A stretch of DNA of 30,361 nt from a virus, in IMG/VR virus record IMGVR_UViG_3300035458_000016, positions 1-30,361 of that record. One strand, 5' to 3'. The position numbers were made by a program, and so were the translations under genes. Numbering within the stretch: the first letter of the stretch is position 1; every line of letters begins with the position of its first letter. This document shows, piece by piece, positions 14,666 through 22,692 of the stretch. Below the pieces are notes generated by a model. The model saw only the letters and a list, made by a program, of their open reading frames with translations, ran no database searches and was not told the DNA's origin.

Positions 14666-15166
14666 CTAGAGGGTCAGGCTCATGACGCCCGAGGCGTTCC
14701 ACTGGATCGTGAAGCGCCCGAGGGTGACCGACTGGGCCCCGCCGAAGTAGATGTAGCACATGCCCTCGTCGGTCGGGGTCCCGGCTGTGTGGTCGTAGAT
14801 CAGGCAGCCGTTGGCGTTGGTGATGGTGGTGGTGTCGCTGGCGCTGACCGTGTCGTCGGAGTCGAACACGATCGGGTTCGCGGTCGCGGCCGTGACGCGC
14901 GTCGCGACGCTCCAGGCCAGAGGTCGCCCGAGGGCCGGCCAGCCGGCAGGAGCGCCGGTGCCCGTGTCGACCACGCCGCCCGAGGCCCACGTGCCGCCGG
15001 CGGCGGCGTAGGCGTTGTGGGCCGCGGTGTCGACCTGGTTGGGCGTGATCGTGCCGTCGAACAGCGCCGCCTCGATCAGGGCGTCGGTGTCGAGGTCGGC
15101 CGCGCTCGTGTTGCACAGCACGTCGTGGATGTAGGCCGTGAAGATCTTGGAGTTCGTCCAGGCCAT
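14666..15166 (-). CDS. Phage structural protein of unknown role, 166 aa
   Basis: Starts MAWTNSKIFTAYIHDVLCNT, an N-terminus I recall in small structural proteins of actinophage-like siphoviruses. It is followed by a segment with many Thr/Asp (DALIEAALFDGTITPNQVDT) and a beta-rich C-terminus (MCYIYFGGAQSVTLGRFTIQ). It has no membrane segment. The gene starts on a TGATG junction with the upstream gene and its TAG stop is part of the ribosome site of the repeat gene. A head-decoration or fibre-partner role is plausible, but not shown. Confidence 0.65.
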   Translation of the reverse strand: MAWTNSKIFTAYIHDVLCNTSAADLDTDALIEAALFDGTITPNQVDTAAHNAYAAAGGTWASGGVVDTGTGAPAGWPALGRPLAWSVATRVTAATANPIVFDSDDTVSASDTTTITNANGCLIYDHTAGTPTDEGMCYIYFGGAQSVTLGRFTIQWNASGVMSLTL

Positions 15167-15393
15167 CAGAGGGTCCCTTCCCGCGCCCGAGCGGTCAGCT
15201 CGTCGGTCGCATCGAGTTGGGCCTGGATCTTGGCGCGCTTGGCCTCGAGGCCTGCGAGGACACGCGCCGGCAGGTCCTCTTCGTAGGTCCGGTGGGCCTC
15301 GCCCAAGGCCCGCTCGAGGGCCCCTATGTCATCGGCCCGGATCGTGGCCACGCGCGCGTCGCGGGCCGCTCCGGTGCCGGATGCTTTGTCCAT
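15166..15393 (-). CDS. Small helical phage protein, 75 aa
   Basis: ATG 15393 has an excellent AGGAGG seven bases before it (TAGGAGGCTGTC), the TAG being the upstream gene's stop. The product is mostly helical and charged (LERALGEAHRTYEEDLPARV; LEAKRAKIQAQLDATDELTA), with no recognisable domain. It lies downstream of the capsid gene among small head genes, and the strong ribosome site suggests high expression. Confidence 0.65.
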   Translation of the reverse strand: MDKASGTGAARDARVATIRADDIGALERALGEAHRTYEEDLPARVLAGLEAKRAKIQAQLDATDELTARAREGTL

Positions 15394-15402
15394 GACAGCC
15401 TC

Positions 15403-15705
15403 CTACGCTCGAAGCGTCGCGGTGGGGGCCAGGACAATGCAGTCCTGGCCCTCGTCGCGGGTAGTCACGATTGACATGACCGGCCTGCCCTCGGCGTCGA
15501 CCTGAACCAGTTCGTCGCCGACGTAGTCCTCTCGGTCCCGCGCCTCGATCTTGGCTGCGACGCCGACCGGCAGGAACGGAACGGCCAGGCCTCGCAGGCG
15601 CGGGCAGAGGTGCCCGGGAACCTGGTTGATCTGGCGCGTCTCTGCCGTCGCCTTGCAGTTGGGGCAGTACCAGCGCCGGACCGGGGGCTGCAGGATCGGG
15701 ATCAT
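15403..15705 (-). CDS. Zinc-motif phage protein, 100 aa
   Basis: Starts MIPILQPPVRRWYCPNCKAT at ATG 15705, immediately after the capsid gene, without an obvious ribosome site (coupling is likely). The CPNC pair with a later HLCP cysteine forms a zinc-knuckle-like element, followed by RLRGLAVPFLPVGVAAKIEA and REDYVGDELVQVDAEGRPVM. This pattern, including REDYVGDE, is one I recall from small hypothetical proteins located just after the capsid gene in actinobacterial siphoviruses. Function unknown. Confidence 0.7.
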   Translation of the reverse strand: MIPILQPPVRRWYCPNCKATAETRQINQVPGHLCPRLRGLAVPFLPVGVAAKIEARDREDYVGDELVQVDAEGRPVMSIVTTRDEGQDCIVLAPTATLRA

Positions 15706-15717
15706 AAGGCCGGGGGT

Positions 15718-17694
15718 CTAGGAGTTGACGTTGTAGACGGTGAAGGCGTCCGCCCAGCGCGGCGCCGGGAAGATGCCGCCCACGAGGGCGATATCCCGAC
15801 CGGCGAGGGACGGCTGGTCGGCCGTCAACTGGAGGGCCGGGTCTTCCGCCCAGACGAAGCCCGAGGCCGGTCCGATGATTACGTCGATGTCGCCGGAGGC
15901 GTCCATCGCCGGAACGTAGACCGGGGTCAGACCCGAGAGGAAGCCGCCCGGTCCGCCCCGAGCCGTGAAGTTCGCGGCCAGGTTGGAATAGAGCGGCTGG
16001 TTGGTGATCGGAGCCTTGGCATCGATGAAGGCGCCTACGGCGTAGGCGTTCATCCAGATGTGCGTCGGCGGGCGCTTGCAGGCGTGGATGGAGTTGTACC
16101 AGGCCACGCCGAACTGCGGGTCTTCGGGGTCCATCGCCCCGCCGCTATTGACCAGGTGCTTGTTGGTCGCGCTGTCGGTGTAGCCGGTGATCAGCGCGGC
16201 GATGGCCTTGGCCTCGGCGTCGAGGGCATAGGCCATGCCCATGTCGCCGGTGAGGAGGTCGTAGAAAGACCGCTCGGCTCGCTGGATCATCTGAATGGCG
16301 ATGTCGGCCCCGCCGAAGACGGCCTGGTACGCGAACGTGCCGGTGCCGACCTTGGTCGCCGTGGTGGTCAGAACGGTCTTCTGCCCGCCGGCCTGCGTGC
16401 CAGCAACGGCGCGCGTGGTGATGATCGGCAGAAGCATCGAGGTGCCGGTGGCCGGAGGGGCGATCTGGCGCGTGGACTGCAGGAACGGCCGATCCTGGTT
16501 GATGAGATCCTGGTAGTCGGGAATCAACATGTTCGGGACGAGGCCCGGCTGCTCGGTGGTGACCACGTCGTCGAGCGCCAGCTCCTTGAGCAGCGTCGGC
16601 GGCATCGGTTCGCCGCGGGTCTTGCGCAGGGTGTACTCGACCCAGTCGTAGAGCTTCGGCTTGCGCGCCGGGCCGGCCGGAACCTTGATCTGGGCGCGCT
16701 GGAGCTCGATCAGCTCGTCGAACTTCTCCAGCGCCTTCTCGAGCTTGGTGTTGCTGGTGTTCTGGGCGTTGGCGGCCACGATGGCGGCAGCCATGCGCTC
16801 GTAGTCGATCCCGGCCTCGATGACCGGGGGATTCTGCGGCTCAGTCACGAGGCCATTCCCTTCCTGCCTGTTGAGGGCATACAGAACGCCGGCCTCGGAA
16901 AAGGTCGGTCGCCAGGTGGTAGAAACCTCGGCGAGAGTCGCCGAGTTGGGGCCATAGACGGTGGTCCGCTTGCCGTAGATGGTCTTGGTCTGCGGCCGGT
17001 TGGGTCCGTCGGAGTAGCCGATGGAGACGCCGCGACTGACCCCGTCCTTGGCGAGCGTCAGTTGCTCGTCGCCGCGCGGGGTCTTGGAGACCTGGAAATC
17101 CATCCGGGCCGCGCCGGACGACTCCGAGAAGGAGACGCCCAGACCCGTCGGCGGGTCCTCGTGATCCATCCGAAGACGGACCGCCGAGGGATCGGGAGTG
17201 CCGAAACAGCCCGGCTCGAACAACAGCCGGCCGTATTGCGGATGTTCCGCCACCACGCCGTAGGGCATGATCTGCAGGCCGAGGATCCGCTTGGCGGCAT
17301 CGACCGTCAGGACGTGCTCATCCGCGAGGTCCAGAGTTCGCACGTCCGGCAAGCTGGCGTTGGTGCCCTCGGCCTGCCGGATGGCCGCCATGTGGGCTTC
17401 AAGGTGGCTGTGGGCGGCCTCTTCGTTGGTCAACCCCTGCGTCTGGGGAAGACGTGAAAGAGCCGCGTGAACGCCGTCGGCGTTGGGCGGATCGCCCGGG
17501 TGGGAATGATGGGGGAGCGCCCACGAGGACTGCAGAGCCGGGTCACCCTCGCGACGTCCGGCGCAGATCGCCTCATAGGCGGCAGCGGGGTCATCGGACC
17601 CGGCGCAGGCGGACATCGCTGCCGGTCCGTCCCATGCGCCCTGATCGATCTCTGCCAAAAGAAAAGACCTCCAACGCTGCGCTTGTGGGCTCAT
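15718..17694 (-). CDS. Prohead protease fused to HK97-fold major capsid protein, 658 aa
   Basis: I choose ATG 17694 (AAGAGG upstream) over TTG 17727. Residues 1-115 form an extra N-terminal domain (SSWALPHHSHPGDPPNADGV; GLTNEEAAHSHLEAH). Residues about 118-275 are a U35-type HK97 prohead protease: MPYGVVAEHPQYGRLLFEPG, H178 in RMDHED, S224 in GVSRGVSIGY and E256 in ATLAEVSTTW form the likely triad. A helical stretch at about 295-335 (scaffold-like) leads into the major capsid protein (from about 345 to the end, with IPDYQDLINQDRPFLQSTRQ, SFYDLLTGDMGMAYALDAEA and HIWMNAYAVGAFIDAKAPIT). Self-cleavage after the scaffold region would release the shell protein. No separate capsid gene exists in the window. 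Confidence 0.9.
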   Translation of the reverse strand: MSPQAQRWRSFLLAEIDQGAWDGPAAMSACAGSDDPAAAYEAICAGRREGDPALQSSWALPHHSHPGDPPNADGVHAALSRLPQTQGLTNEEAAHSHLEAHMAAIRQAEGTNASLPDVRTLDLADEHVLTVDAAKRILGLQIMPYGVVAEHPQYGRLLFEPGCFGTPDPSAVRLRMDHEDPPTGLGVSFSESSGAARMDFQVSKTPRGDEQLTLAKDGVSRGVSIGYSDGPNRPQTKTIYGKRTTVYGPNSATLAEVSTTWRPTFSEAGVLYALNRQEGNGLVTEPQNPPVIEAGIDYERMAAAIVAANAQNTSNTKLEKALEKFDELIELQRAQIKVPAGPARKPKLYDWVEYTLRKTRGEPMPPTLLKELALDDVVTTEQPGLVPNMLIPDYQDLINQDRPFLQSTRQIAPPATGTSMLLPIITTRAVAGTQAGGQKTVLTTTATKVGTGTFAYQAVFGGADIAIQMIQRAERSFYDLLTGDMGMAYALDAEAKAIAALITGYTDSATNKHLVNSGGAMDPEDPQFGVAWYNSIHACKRPPTHIWMNAYAVGAFIDAKAPITNQPLYSNLAANFTARGGPGGFLSGLTPVYVPAMDASGDIDVIIGPASGFVWAEDPALQLTADQPSLAGRDIALVGGIFPAPRWADAFTVYNVNS

Positions 17695-17753
17695 GCGCGG
17701 AGGCCTCTTACCGGGAACTGGACTCAATGGTCACTGCCCGGGAGATATTCGGT

Positions 17754-17781
17754 TCGATATCAGGTTACTACTGCCTGTCAA
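17754..17781 (-). promoter_or_regulatory. Possible promoter before the protease-capsid gene
   Basis: In the 104-base gap upstream of the capsid gene, the minus strand reads TTGACA (17781-17776), 16 bases, TATCGA (17759-17754). The -35 box is perfect and the -10 box is fair. An internal promoter would boost capsid synthesis. The gap is one of very few in an otherwise overlapping gene string. Confidence 0.4.
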
Positions 17782-17798
17782 GGCCCATTTACAGGCTG

Positions 17799-18374
17799 TC
17801 AGGCCGGCGAGTGAACGATGGTCACGTCCGAGGCCGCAGCCAGCGTCACCTTGAGATAACCGCTGTACTCGACCTCGTAGGTGTAGAACCCTTCGGCGAC
17901 GTTGGACTTGAGCACGCCGATGGTGCCGTTCTCGTCGGCCAGGGTGATCGCGCCCGCGGCGGTCGTGTTCACGATGACCCGCTCGAGGGTGCCGCTGCCC
18001 TCAGCCACGATGATGTCCGCGCCCACGCCGATGACGATGGTGTCAGCGGATGCGCCGGCTGTGGTGTGGCCAGACTGCGTCGCCTGCGTGAGCCCGGTGT
18101 ACCACTTCGTTGACAGGACCGGGACACCGGTCGCGCCGGGGGTGATCTCTTCGTTCTGTGGCCGACCTAGAAGGTCGTGGCCGTAGATCTTGATCTTGCC
18201 GACCGTGTCGCCGGTGTTCGTAACGGTTCGGGTCACGCTGACATGCCGAGCCCCTTCGGTCGGCATGTCTTGCTTGGCGAGGGTGTAGTTCCCGTCCGCC
18301 ATGTCGCAGGAAGTCACGATGTAGTTCGCCACGGCAGCGTTTGCCGCCGCGAGGTGCGTTCGCCGGTAACCCAT
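17799..18374 (-). CDS. Probable virion protein upstream of the capsid gene, 191 aa
   Basis: ATG 18374 follows AAAAGGAGACGAA, a strong ribosome site, so I prefer it to the longer open frame. The product (MGYRRTHLAAANAAVANYIV; GDTVGKIKIYGHDLLGRPQN; EEITPGATGVPVLSTKWYTG; YEVEYSGYLKVTLAAASDVT) is beta-rich, Thr/Gly/Ala-rich and has no charged cluster or membrane segment. Such composition is typical of virion decoration or accessory head proteins. Its place between a glycosyltransferase and the capsid gene makes it one possible substrate for glycosylation. No family was recognised. Confidence 0.65.
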   Translation of the reverse strand: MGYRRTHLAAANAAVANYIVTSCDMADGNYTLAKQDMPTEGARHVSVTRTVTNTGDTVGKIKIYGHDLLGRPQNEEITPGATGVPVLSTKWYTGLTQATQSGHTTAGASADTIVIGVGADIIVAEGSGTLERVIVNTTAAGAITLADENGTIGVLKSNVAEGFYTYEVEYSGYLKVTLAAASDVTIVHSPA

Positions 18375-18385
18375 TTCGTCTCCTT

Positions 18386-19324
18386 TTAGGCTGCTCTGGC
18401 GGCAAAGTTGGACATCGCGAGCTGCGCCATCTCCTCGAAGCGGGCCAGCCATGCCTCAGGCGCATGGAACCGCTGGACGTGCTCCATGCCCCGAGCCGCC
18501 CATTCGGCCCGCATATCGGCCGACTCCGCAAGGGCCAGCAGGTTGGCCCGCAGATTCGAGGCATCGGATGTCAGGAAGGGCAGGCGCCCGTATTCGGCCC
18601 TCATCCGCTCCAGGATGGGCTCAGAGGCTCCGGCGACCACCGGCAGGCCCATCGCCCACGCCTCGATCGCGTTGTTGCCGTAGCCGAGCGCGAACTGGTC
18701 GGCGTAGATGTCGCCCAGGGCCTTGATCTGGAGGCATCGGTCCCATTTGGTATTCGGGGGAACCAGCACCAGGTCCAAGCCAGTGCCCCGTATCTGCTGC
18801 TGCAGCATCGCCGTGCCCTTGATATGGCGGTTGGTCGGGGCTTGGACGACCCGAATGGGCCCGCTGGGCCGCTCGCGCGACACCTCGCGGCGAATGGCCT
18901 CCATCTTGGCCAGGTCGACGTTCTGGGGCTGCCAGTAGACCGGCCCCGGCGCATCGACGAGAAGATCGACCGTCGAAACGACCTGGACGGCTCCGAGTTC
19001 GGCGGCGTAGTGCCAGAAGAGGGCCCCGTCGCGGCGGAAACGCGAGCCATGGTGGTGGATGATGAGCGGCTTCCGCCGATCCCTGGCCAGTCGGGCGTAT
19101 AGCCCGGGCAGGTTATGGACGATGACCAGATCGGCCCACTCGAACGCCTCTTCGGTCTCCGGGTCTCCGCCCATCATGCTCGACAGTTCGGTCGGGGGAT
19201 ACCCGAAGGCATGCGGCTGCCGGGCAAAAGCCCGGACGTGATGGCCGGCAGCTTCGAGGATGGGCTTACCCCCAGCCGACTGGCCGCCGGTATCGGGTCC
19301 GGGATGGAAGTGGACGATGTTCAT
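18386..19324 (-). CDS. Glycosyltransferase (GT-B type) within the head module, 312 aa
   Basis: ATG 19324 overlaps the portal stop (ATGA). The product begins MNIVHFHPGPDTGGQSAGGK, a Rossmann-type entry for the acceptor domain. It has HHHGSRFRRDG near 90-100, a second-domain strand at GPIRVVQAPTNRHIKGT (155-171) and the donor-site signature GYGNNAIEAWAMGLPVVAG (214-232), typical of GT-B transferases that use nucleotide-sugars, with E221 the likely ribose or phosphate contact. It ends with helices around HAPEAWLARFEEMAQLA. Placement between portal and capsid genes suggests it glycosylates virion proteins, as reported for some actinobacteriophages; alternatively it changes the host envelope. Donor sugar and target are unknown. 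Confidence 0.8.
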   Translation of the reverse strand: MNIVHFHPGPDTGGQSAGGKPILEAAGHHVRAFARQPHAFGYPPTELSSMMGGDPETEEAFEWADLVIVHNLPGLYARLARDRRKPLIIHHHGSRFRRDGALFWHYAAELGAVQVVSTVDLLVDAPGPVYWQPQNVDLAKMEAIRREVSRERPSGPIRVVQAPTNRHIKGTAMLQQQIRGTGLDLVLVPPNTKWDRCLQIKALGDIYADQFALGYGNNAIEAWAMGLPVVAGASEPILERMRAEYGRLPFLTSDASNLRANLLALAESADMRAEWAARGMEHVQRFHAPEAWLARFEEMAQLAMSNFAARAA

Positions 19325-20643
19325 GCCGCGTTCATGGTCTTGCAGCGCGGGCACTGAATCCGATACGGCGGCGTGATCGGGTTCCCGAGAATGCGGTTGC
19401 AGTTCGCACAACGAATGGCACGCGACGCGAACGTGGTCGGGATCGGAGGCGGAACGGCCGCCGGAGGTGCGAACGGCACCGGGGCGTACTCCGCGTCGCC
19501 CGGGGTGTAACCCTCTCTCTGGGCTGCCTGTTCGGGAGTCATCACGCCCAACGGGATGAGCGCCTGGTAGACCTCCGCGCGAGTCTTCGGATCGGCTCGC
19601 AGCAGGCCATCCAGGTTGAACGCCGCCACCGTCGAACGGGTCAGAAGGTCCGACATCTCCTGTTGGATGGGCTCGAGATACAGCGGCGACAGACAGCCCT
19701 CCTGAAACTCTCGCCACACGGACGAATCGTTCTGGTAGGCATGCGATGTACCCGACTGGACGTATTCGATGAGGTGGCCGGGGACGCGGAACATCCGTGC
19801 CGCGTCGCCATTGGAATAACTCCGACTCTCGGTCATCTGTGCCTTGGCCGGATCGGGCGCGATGCTCTTGACATCCTCGAAGTTGATATCCACGACTCGG
19901 GGCAACCCGGGATTGTGCTCGGCCCACTGCGCCGCGATCCGCTGGGCTTCGTTCAAGCCATTGGCGTCGGGGGTTGGGTCCAGTTCGGACGCCCATTTGA
20001 TGAGGTCGGAGGCGGGACCGCCGGCGAAGTAGTTGGCGGCGAACCGTTGGGCCTCGACCGCCGCGGAAACCGCCGCGCCGCAGAGCTGGAGAGGGCCGAC
20101 GCCGCGACCGATCCTGTCGTCGTCGGGCAGGTAGGTGATGAGCCGCAAATCCTGGGGTGAGAACTCCTTGCCGAGCCAGTAGATGTGCGGCGTGAAGCGG
20201 TCGGTCGCATTGGGCCAGACAGTAACCTCCCAGGGCGGAACCACCACGAGCGCCAACGCGTTGCCGTCGCCATCCCGCATCGCGACGTTCCACCAGCACT
20301 CGCCACGGCTGGCAAGGTAGTACGCCGTGTCGCGGTAGAACGCCCGCGGAGTCGTCAACGGATTGGGTCGCACGATCAGCCGCGGCGCCTGGTCCTGGGG
20401 TTGAACCACGCCCTTGACGTAAGCCTCCATGACCAGCGATCCGACCGTGCCCGCGATGAGCGAGACGGCACTCAGGATCGACGGCACCCCGAGAGCCTGC
20501 TTGACCGACGGCACGAAGAACGGATCGACCGCCCGGCGACTGACGCGGCTCGCGATCTGCTCCTCGAAAGGCGTGGAGAGCTCACGAGGAGGCTGCATGG
20601 TTTCCAGTGAGAAGAAGGAGCGAAGAGCACGCGGGATGTTCAT
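19321..20643 (-). CDS. Portal protein with C-terminal Com-like zinc finger, 440 aa
   Basis: Ordinary HK97-type portal features cover residues 1 to about 385: GVPSILSAVSLIAGTVGSLV near the start, SRGECWWNVAMRDGDGN, the clip/stem-like GGPASDLIKWASELDPTPDA, and IEYVQSGTSHAYQNDSSVWR with the usual late-portal pattern. A Pro-rich linker (FAPPAAVPPPIPTTFASR) joins a C4 zinc finger at 410-440, with C412, C415, C431 and C434 in IRCANCNRIL and IQCPRCKTMN. This finger closely resembles the Com translational activator of phage Mu and its relatives. ATG 20643 has AGGAG upstream. The dodecameric portal would carry twelve such fingers. Portal call firm; role of the finger unknown. Confidence 0.9.
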   Translation of the reverse strand: MNIPRALRSFFSLETMQPPRELSTPFEEQIASRVSRRAVDPFFVPSVKQALGVPSILSAVSLIAGTVGSLVMEAYVKGVVQPQDQAPRLIVRPNPLTTPRAFYRDTAYYLASRGECWWNVAMRDGDGNALALVVVPPWEVTVWPNATDRFTPHIYWLGKEFSPQDLRLITYLPDDDRIGRGVGPLQLCGAAVSAAVEAQRFAANYFAGGPASDLIKWASELDPTPDANGLNEAQRIAAQWAEHNPGLPRVVDINFEDVKSIAPDPAKAQMTESRSYSNGDAARMFRVPGHLIEYVQSGTSHAYQNDSSVWREFQEGCLSPLYLEPIQQEMSDLLTRSTVAAFNLDGLLRADPKTRAEVYQALIPLGVMTPEQAAQREGYTPGDAEYAPVPFAPPAAVPPPIPTTFASRAIRCANCNRILGNPITPPYRIQCPRCKTMNAA

Positions 20644-20659
20644 CGTTCGACGCTCCTAT

Positions 20660-22099
20660 TCACACGAACACTGCGGGCATCGGCCGCGGGCCGGCGACGG
20701 CCCCGACTGCCCGGATCACCGCCAAGGCCGCGGTGATGGCTTCGTCTTCTTTGGCGGGCACGGCAACGAACCCACCCGCATTGGGTCGTTTGGTGGTCAG
20801 GGCGAGATCGGCCGCCACGGTGCGGCCGAGTTCACCGGACCAGGCGAGTTTGCCGCCTTCGAGCAGGCGGACGAATGAGGCCGAGGAATTGGTGAACTCC
20901 TCGGCGCTGATCTTGTGCAGCCGCGTCGAGTTGGGCTTTTCGTTGGGTCGGCGCAGGTAGCGCACCAGCGGTTCCGAGTAGGGGTCGTAGAAGATGCGGA
21001 AGACCCGCAACGCACGGACCAGCCGGGCGAGTTCCGGGCCGAAGGCCTCGAGGTCGATCGGTTCACCCGTCACGTCGGCGACGAGTTCCACGGCCACGCC
21101 ATTCTCGGTTGACCAGGCGATGGCTGCCGACGCGCGCGACTCGGCCTGATTGAGCGCCAGCGCCAGGATAGGGCGGACGGGTTCCCCGGTGACCTGTTCG
21201 GCGGCCGTCCAGAGTTTCGGATCCACGAGCGGCTTGGCGAGGGTATGGACCCAGCGGCACAGATGCTCGGTCTCGAAACTGGGCATCGTCTCGCCCAGCG
21301 TGGCCGAGACGTACTCGCGCTCGAGCGACGGCAGAAGTTCGGGCAGATATCCGATCGAGGGGTTGGACTCGCACCAGCCGGCGTGATCGTCCGGCGCGCG
21401 TTCGGGTGCGGCGCTCCATTCGAGATAGGCCAGTGACGGGTCGGTCTCGGCGCGCTTGCGTAGGGTATTGAGGACGATCGAGGTATCCGTGCCGGCGTTG
21501 GACAGGTAGACGACCTGACCCAGTTTGCGGGTGATCGTCGTCGGCTTGGCGGCGTCGATGAAGCCCCAATCGTCCATCTCGCGCAGCTCGTCGAGGAGGA
21601 CCAGGTCATTGGATGGCCCGCGCGCACCGCCGCGGGTCGGCGCCACGATCTTGTAGACGCCGCCGTTGCGGAGTCTGATCTCCTCCTGACCGTTGGCGAA
21701 CCGCGGCTTGGATTTGAGGTCCTTCGGGTAGTGCTCCAGCATGACGTCGGCGATGCGCATGAAGACTTCACGCGGGAGTTCGCGGTTCTGGGCCGTATGG
21801 GCAATTCTCAGTCCGGCCCGGAGCCGCTTGACGATGAGCGGCACCAGGATCTCGGTCTTGCCGTTCTGGCGAGCAACGATGATCGCCACCTCGCGGTAGA
21901 GGTAGTGATCGCGCGCCCCGAGGGCTTCCAGATACCGCCCGGTGCAACGCTGCCAGGGGAACAGCGAGATGCCGATCTCCTTGGCTTGCGCCTCGAACTC
22001 GGCAACCTGACTCCGCGCCGGAACAGGCGGTGCGATCCGGGGAGTCGGACTGCCGCGCCCTCTTCGACTGTTCTGGCGAATGGCGTCAGCCGCCAGCAT
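20660..22099 (-). CDS. Terminase large subunit, 479 aa
   Basis: The ATPase domain has an adenine-binding FPWQ (47-50), Walker A VARQNGKT (75-82), Walker B VLLDE (D170, E171) and a coupling block VYLSNAGTDTS. The C-terminal RNase H-like nuclease is recognisable from FYDPYSEPLV (D372) and PAKEDEAITAALAVI (D452). At the position of the first catalytic Asp, however, the sequence is ILALALNQAESRASAAIAWS, with Asn317 where related terminases have Asp (DVSPD-type). The protein uses ATP to drive DNA into the prohead and normally cuts it. It overlaps the HNH gene by 14 bases. No small terminase is recognised nearby. Confidence 0.9.
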   Translation of the reverse strand: MLAADAIRQNSRRGRGSPTPRIAPPVPARSQVAEFEAQAKEIGISLFPWQRCTGRYLEALGARDHYLYREVAIIVARQNGKTEILVPLIVKRLRAGLRIAHTAQNRELPREVFMRIADVMLEHYPKDLKSKPRFANGQEEIRLRNGGVYKIVAPTRGGARGPSNDLVLLDELREMDDWGFIDAAKPTTITRKLGQVVYLSNAGTDTSIVLNTLRKRAETDPSLAYLEWSAAPERAPDDHAGWCESNPSIGYLPELLPSLEREYVSATLGETMPSFETEHLCRWVHTLAKPLVDPKLWTAAEQVTGEPVRPILALALNQAESRASAAIAWSTENGVAVELVADVTGEPIDLEAFGPELARLVRALRVFRIFYDPYSEPLVRYLRRPNEKPNSTRLHKISAEEFTNSSASFVRLLEGGKLAWSGELGRTVAADLALTTKRPNAGGFVAVPAKEDEAITAALAVIRAVGAVAGPRPMPAVFV

Positions 22100-22436
22100 C
22101 TTCGGCCGGCTTTCGGCTGTAATCGCCGACTATCGGGAAGTAGCGACGTGAGGGGAGAGAGATTTTGTCAAGGGCGAACGTATTGACTGCGCGTTTACTA
22201 AAAACTGACGCCGATCGTCGCGCACGAGGGGCAGTGCCTCTGCCCTTGCTCCTGTTGCAGTGCCCGCACGCAGCCACGAGGTTGTCATCTCCGTCCCCAC
22301 CGCCATCTGCATGAGGGATGACGTGGTCGGCCGTATCTGCTGGGCCGCCACAGTACCGGCATACGCCCCCATCCCTGCGCAGTACGCGAAGACGCGCCTT
22401 GCGATAGGACCGACCCTGCCGCGAGTCGTAGGTCAT
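22086..22436 (-). CDS. HNH endonuclease beside terminase, 116 aa
   Basis: A classic small HNH protein. RLRVLRRDGGVCRYCGG provides the first zinc pair, TADHVIPHADGGGDGDDNLV carries the catalytic DH and the Asn, and AACGHCNRSKG carries the second Cys pair. ATG 22436 overlaps the upstream stop (ATGA). HNH proteins encoded next to the large terminase assist cohesive-end cleavage and packaging in HK97-like phages; that role is likely here. The C-terminal 45 residues (SKRAVNTFALDKISLPSRRY) are an extension without a known domain. Confidence 0.9.
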   Translation of the reverse strand: MTYDSRQGRSYRKARLRVLRRDGGVCRYCGGPADTADHVIPHADGGGDGDDNLVAACGHCNRSKGRGTAPRARRSASVFSKRAVNTFALDKISLPSRRYFPIVGDYSRKPAEDAGG

Positions 22437-22690
22437 CGCTGCCCAGCCTTGAGACGCTCGACTATCTCGATCAGGGTGCGTATCCCTCGCCTAGTGCGTT
22501 GCTCAGGAGTGAGGGCGTCCACCCTCTTGATCAACTCGGATTGCCAGGGCAATAGAGTGGTGCCCACCATTGCCTGGATGGGCGCAGGGTTGACCGCCTG
22601 GGTTGGAGTCGGCGCTACTCGGGCCGCAGGGCGACGCGATGCGGGCACGGAGATGGCCTTGGACTGCGCAGTGCGCTGGGCGGTCTTCAT
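22433..22690 (-). CDS. Hypothetical protein upstream of HNH, 85 aa
   Basis: ATG 22690 follows the preceding TAA by two bases. The N-terminal 35 residues are basic and Ala/Pro-rich (SKAISVPASRRPAARVAPTP), and the C-terminal part is a helical domain (LPWQSELIKRVDALTPEQRT; RTLIEIVERLKAGQR). It occupies the place where a small terminase could lie, but I see no HTH or other diagnostic element. A small packaging or DNA-binding protein is possible. Confidence 0.5.
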   Translation of the reverse strand: MKTAQRTAQSKAISVPASRRPAARVAPTPTQAVNPAPIQAMVGTTLLPWQSELIKRVDALTPEQRTRRGIRTLIEIVERLKAGQR

Positions 22691-22692
22691 GA

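Noticed and set aside
15610-17457. A 615-codon open frame on the plus strand opposite the capsid gene
   Set aside because: It is a shadow caused by high GC at third positions; the minus-strand frame has clear protease and capsid motifs.
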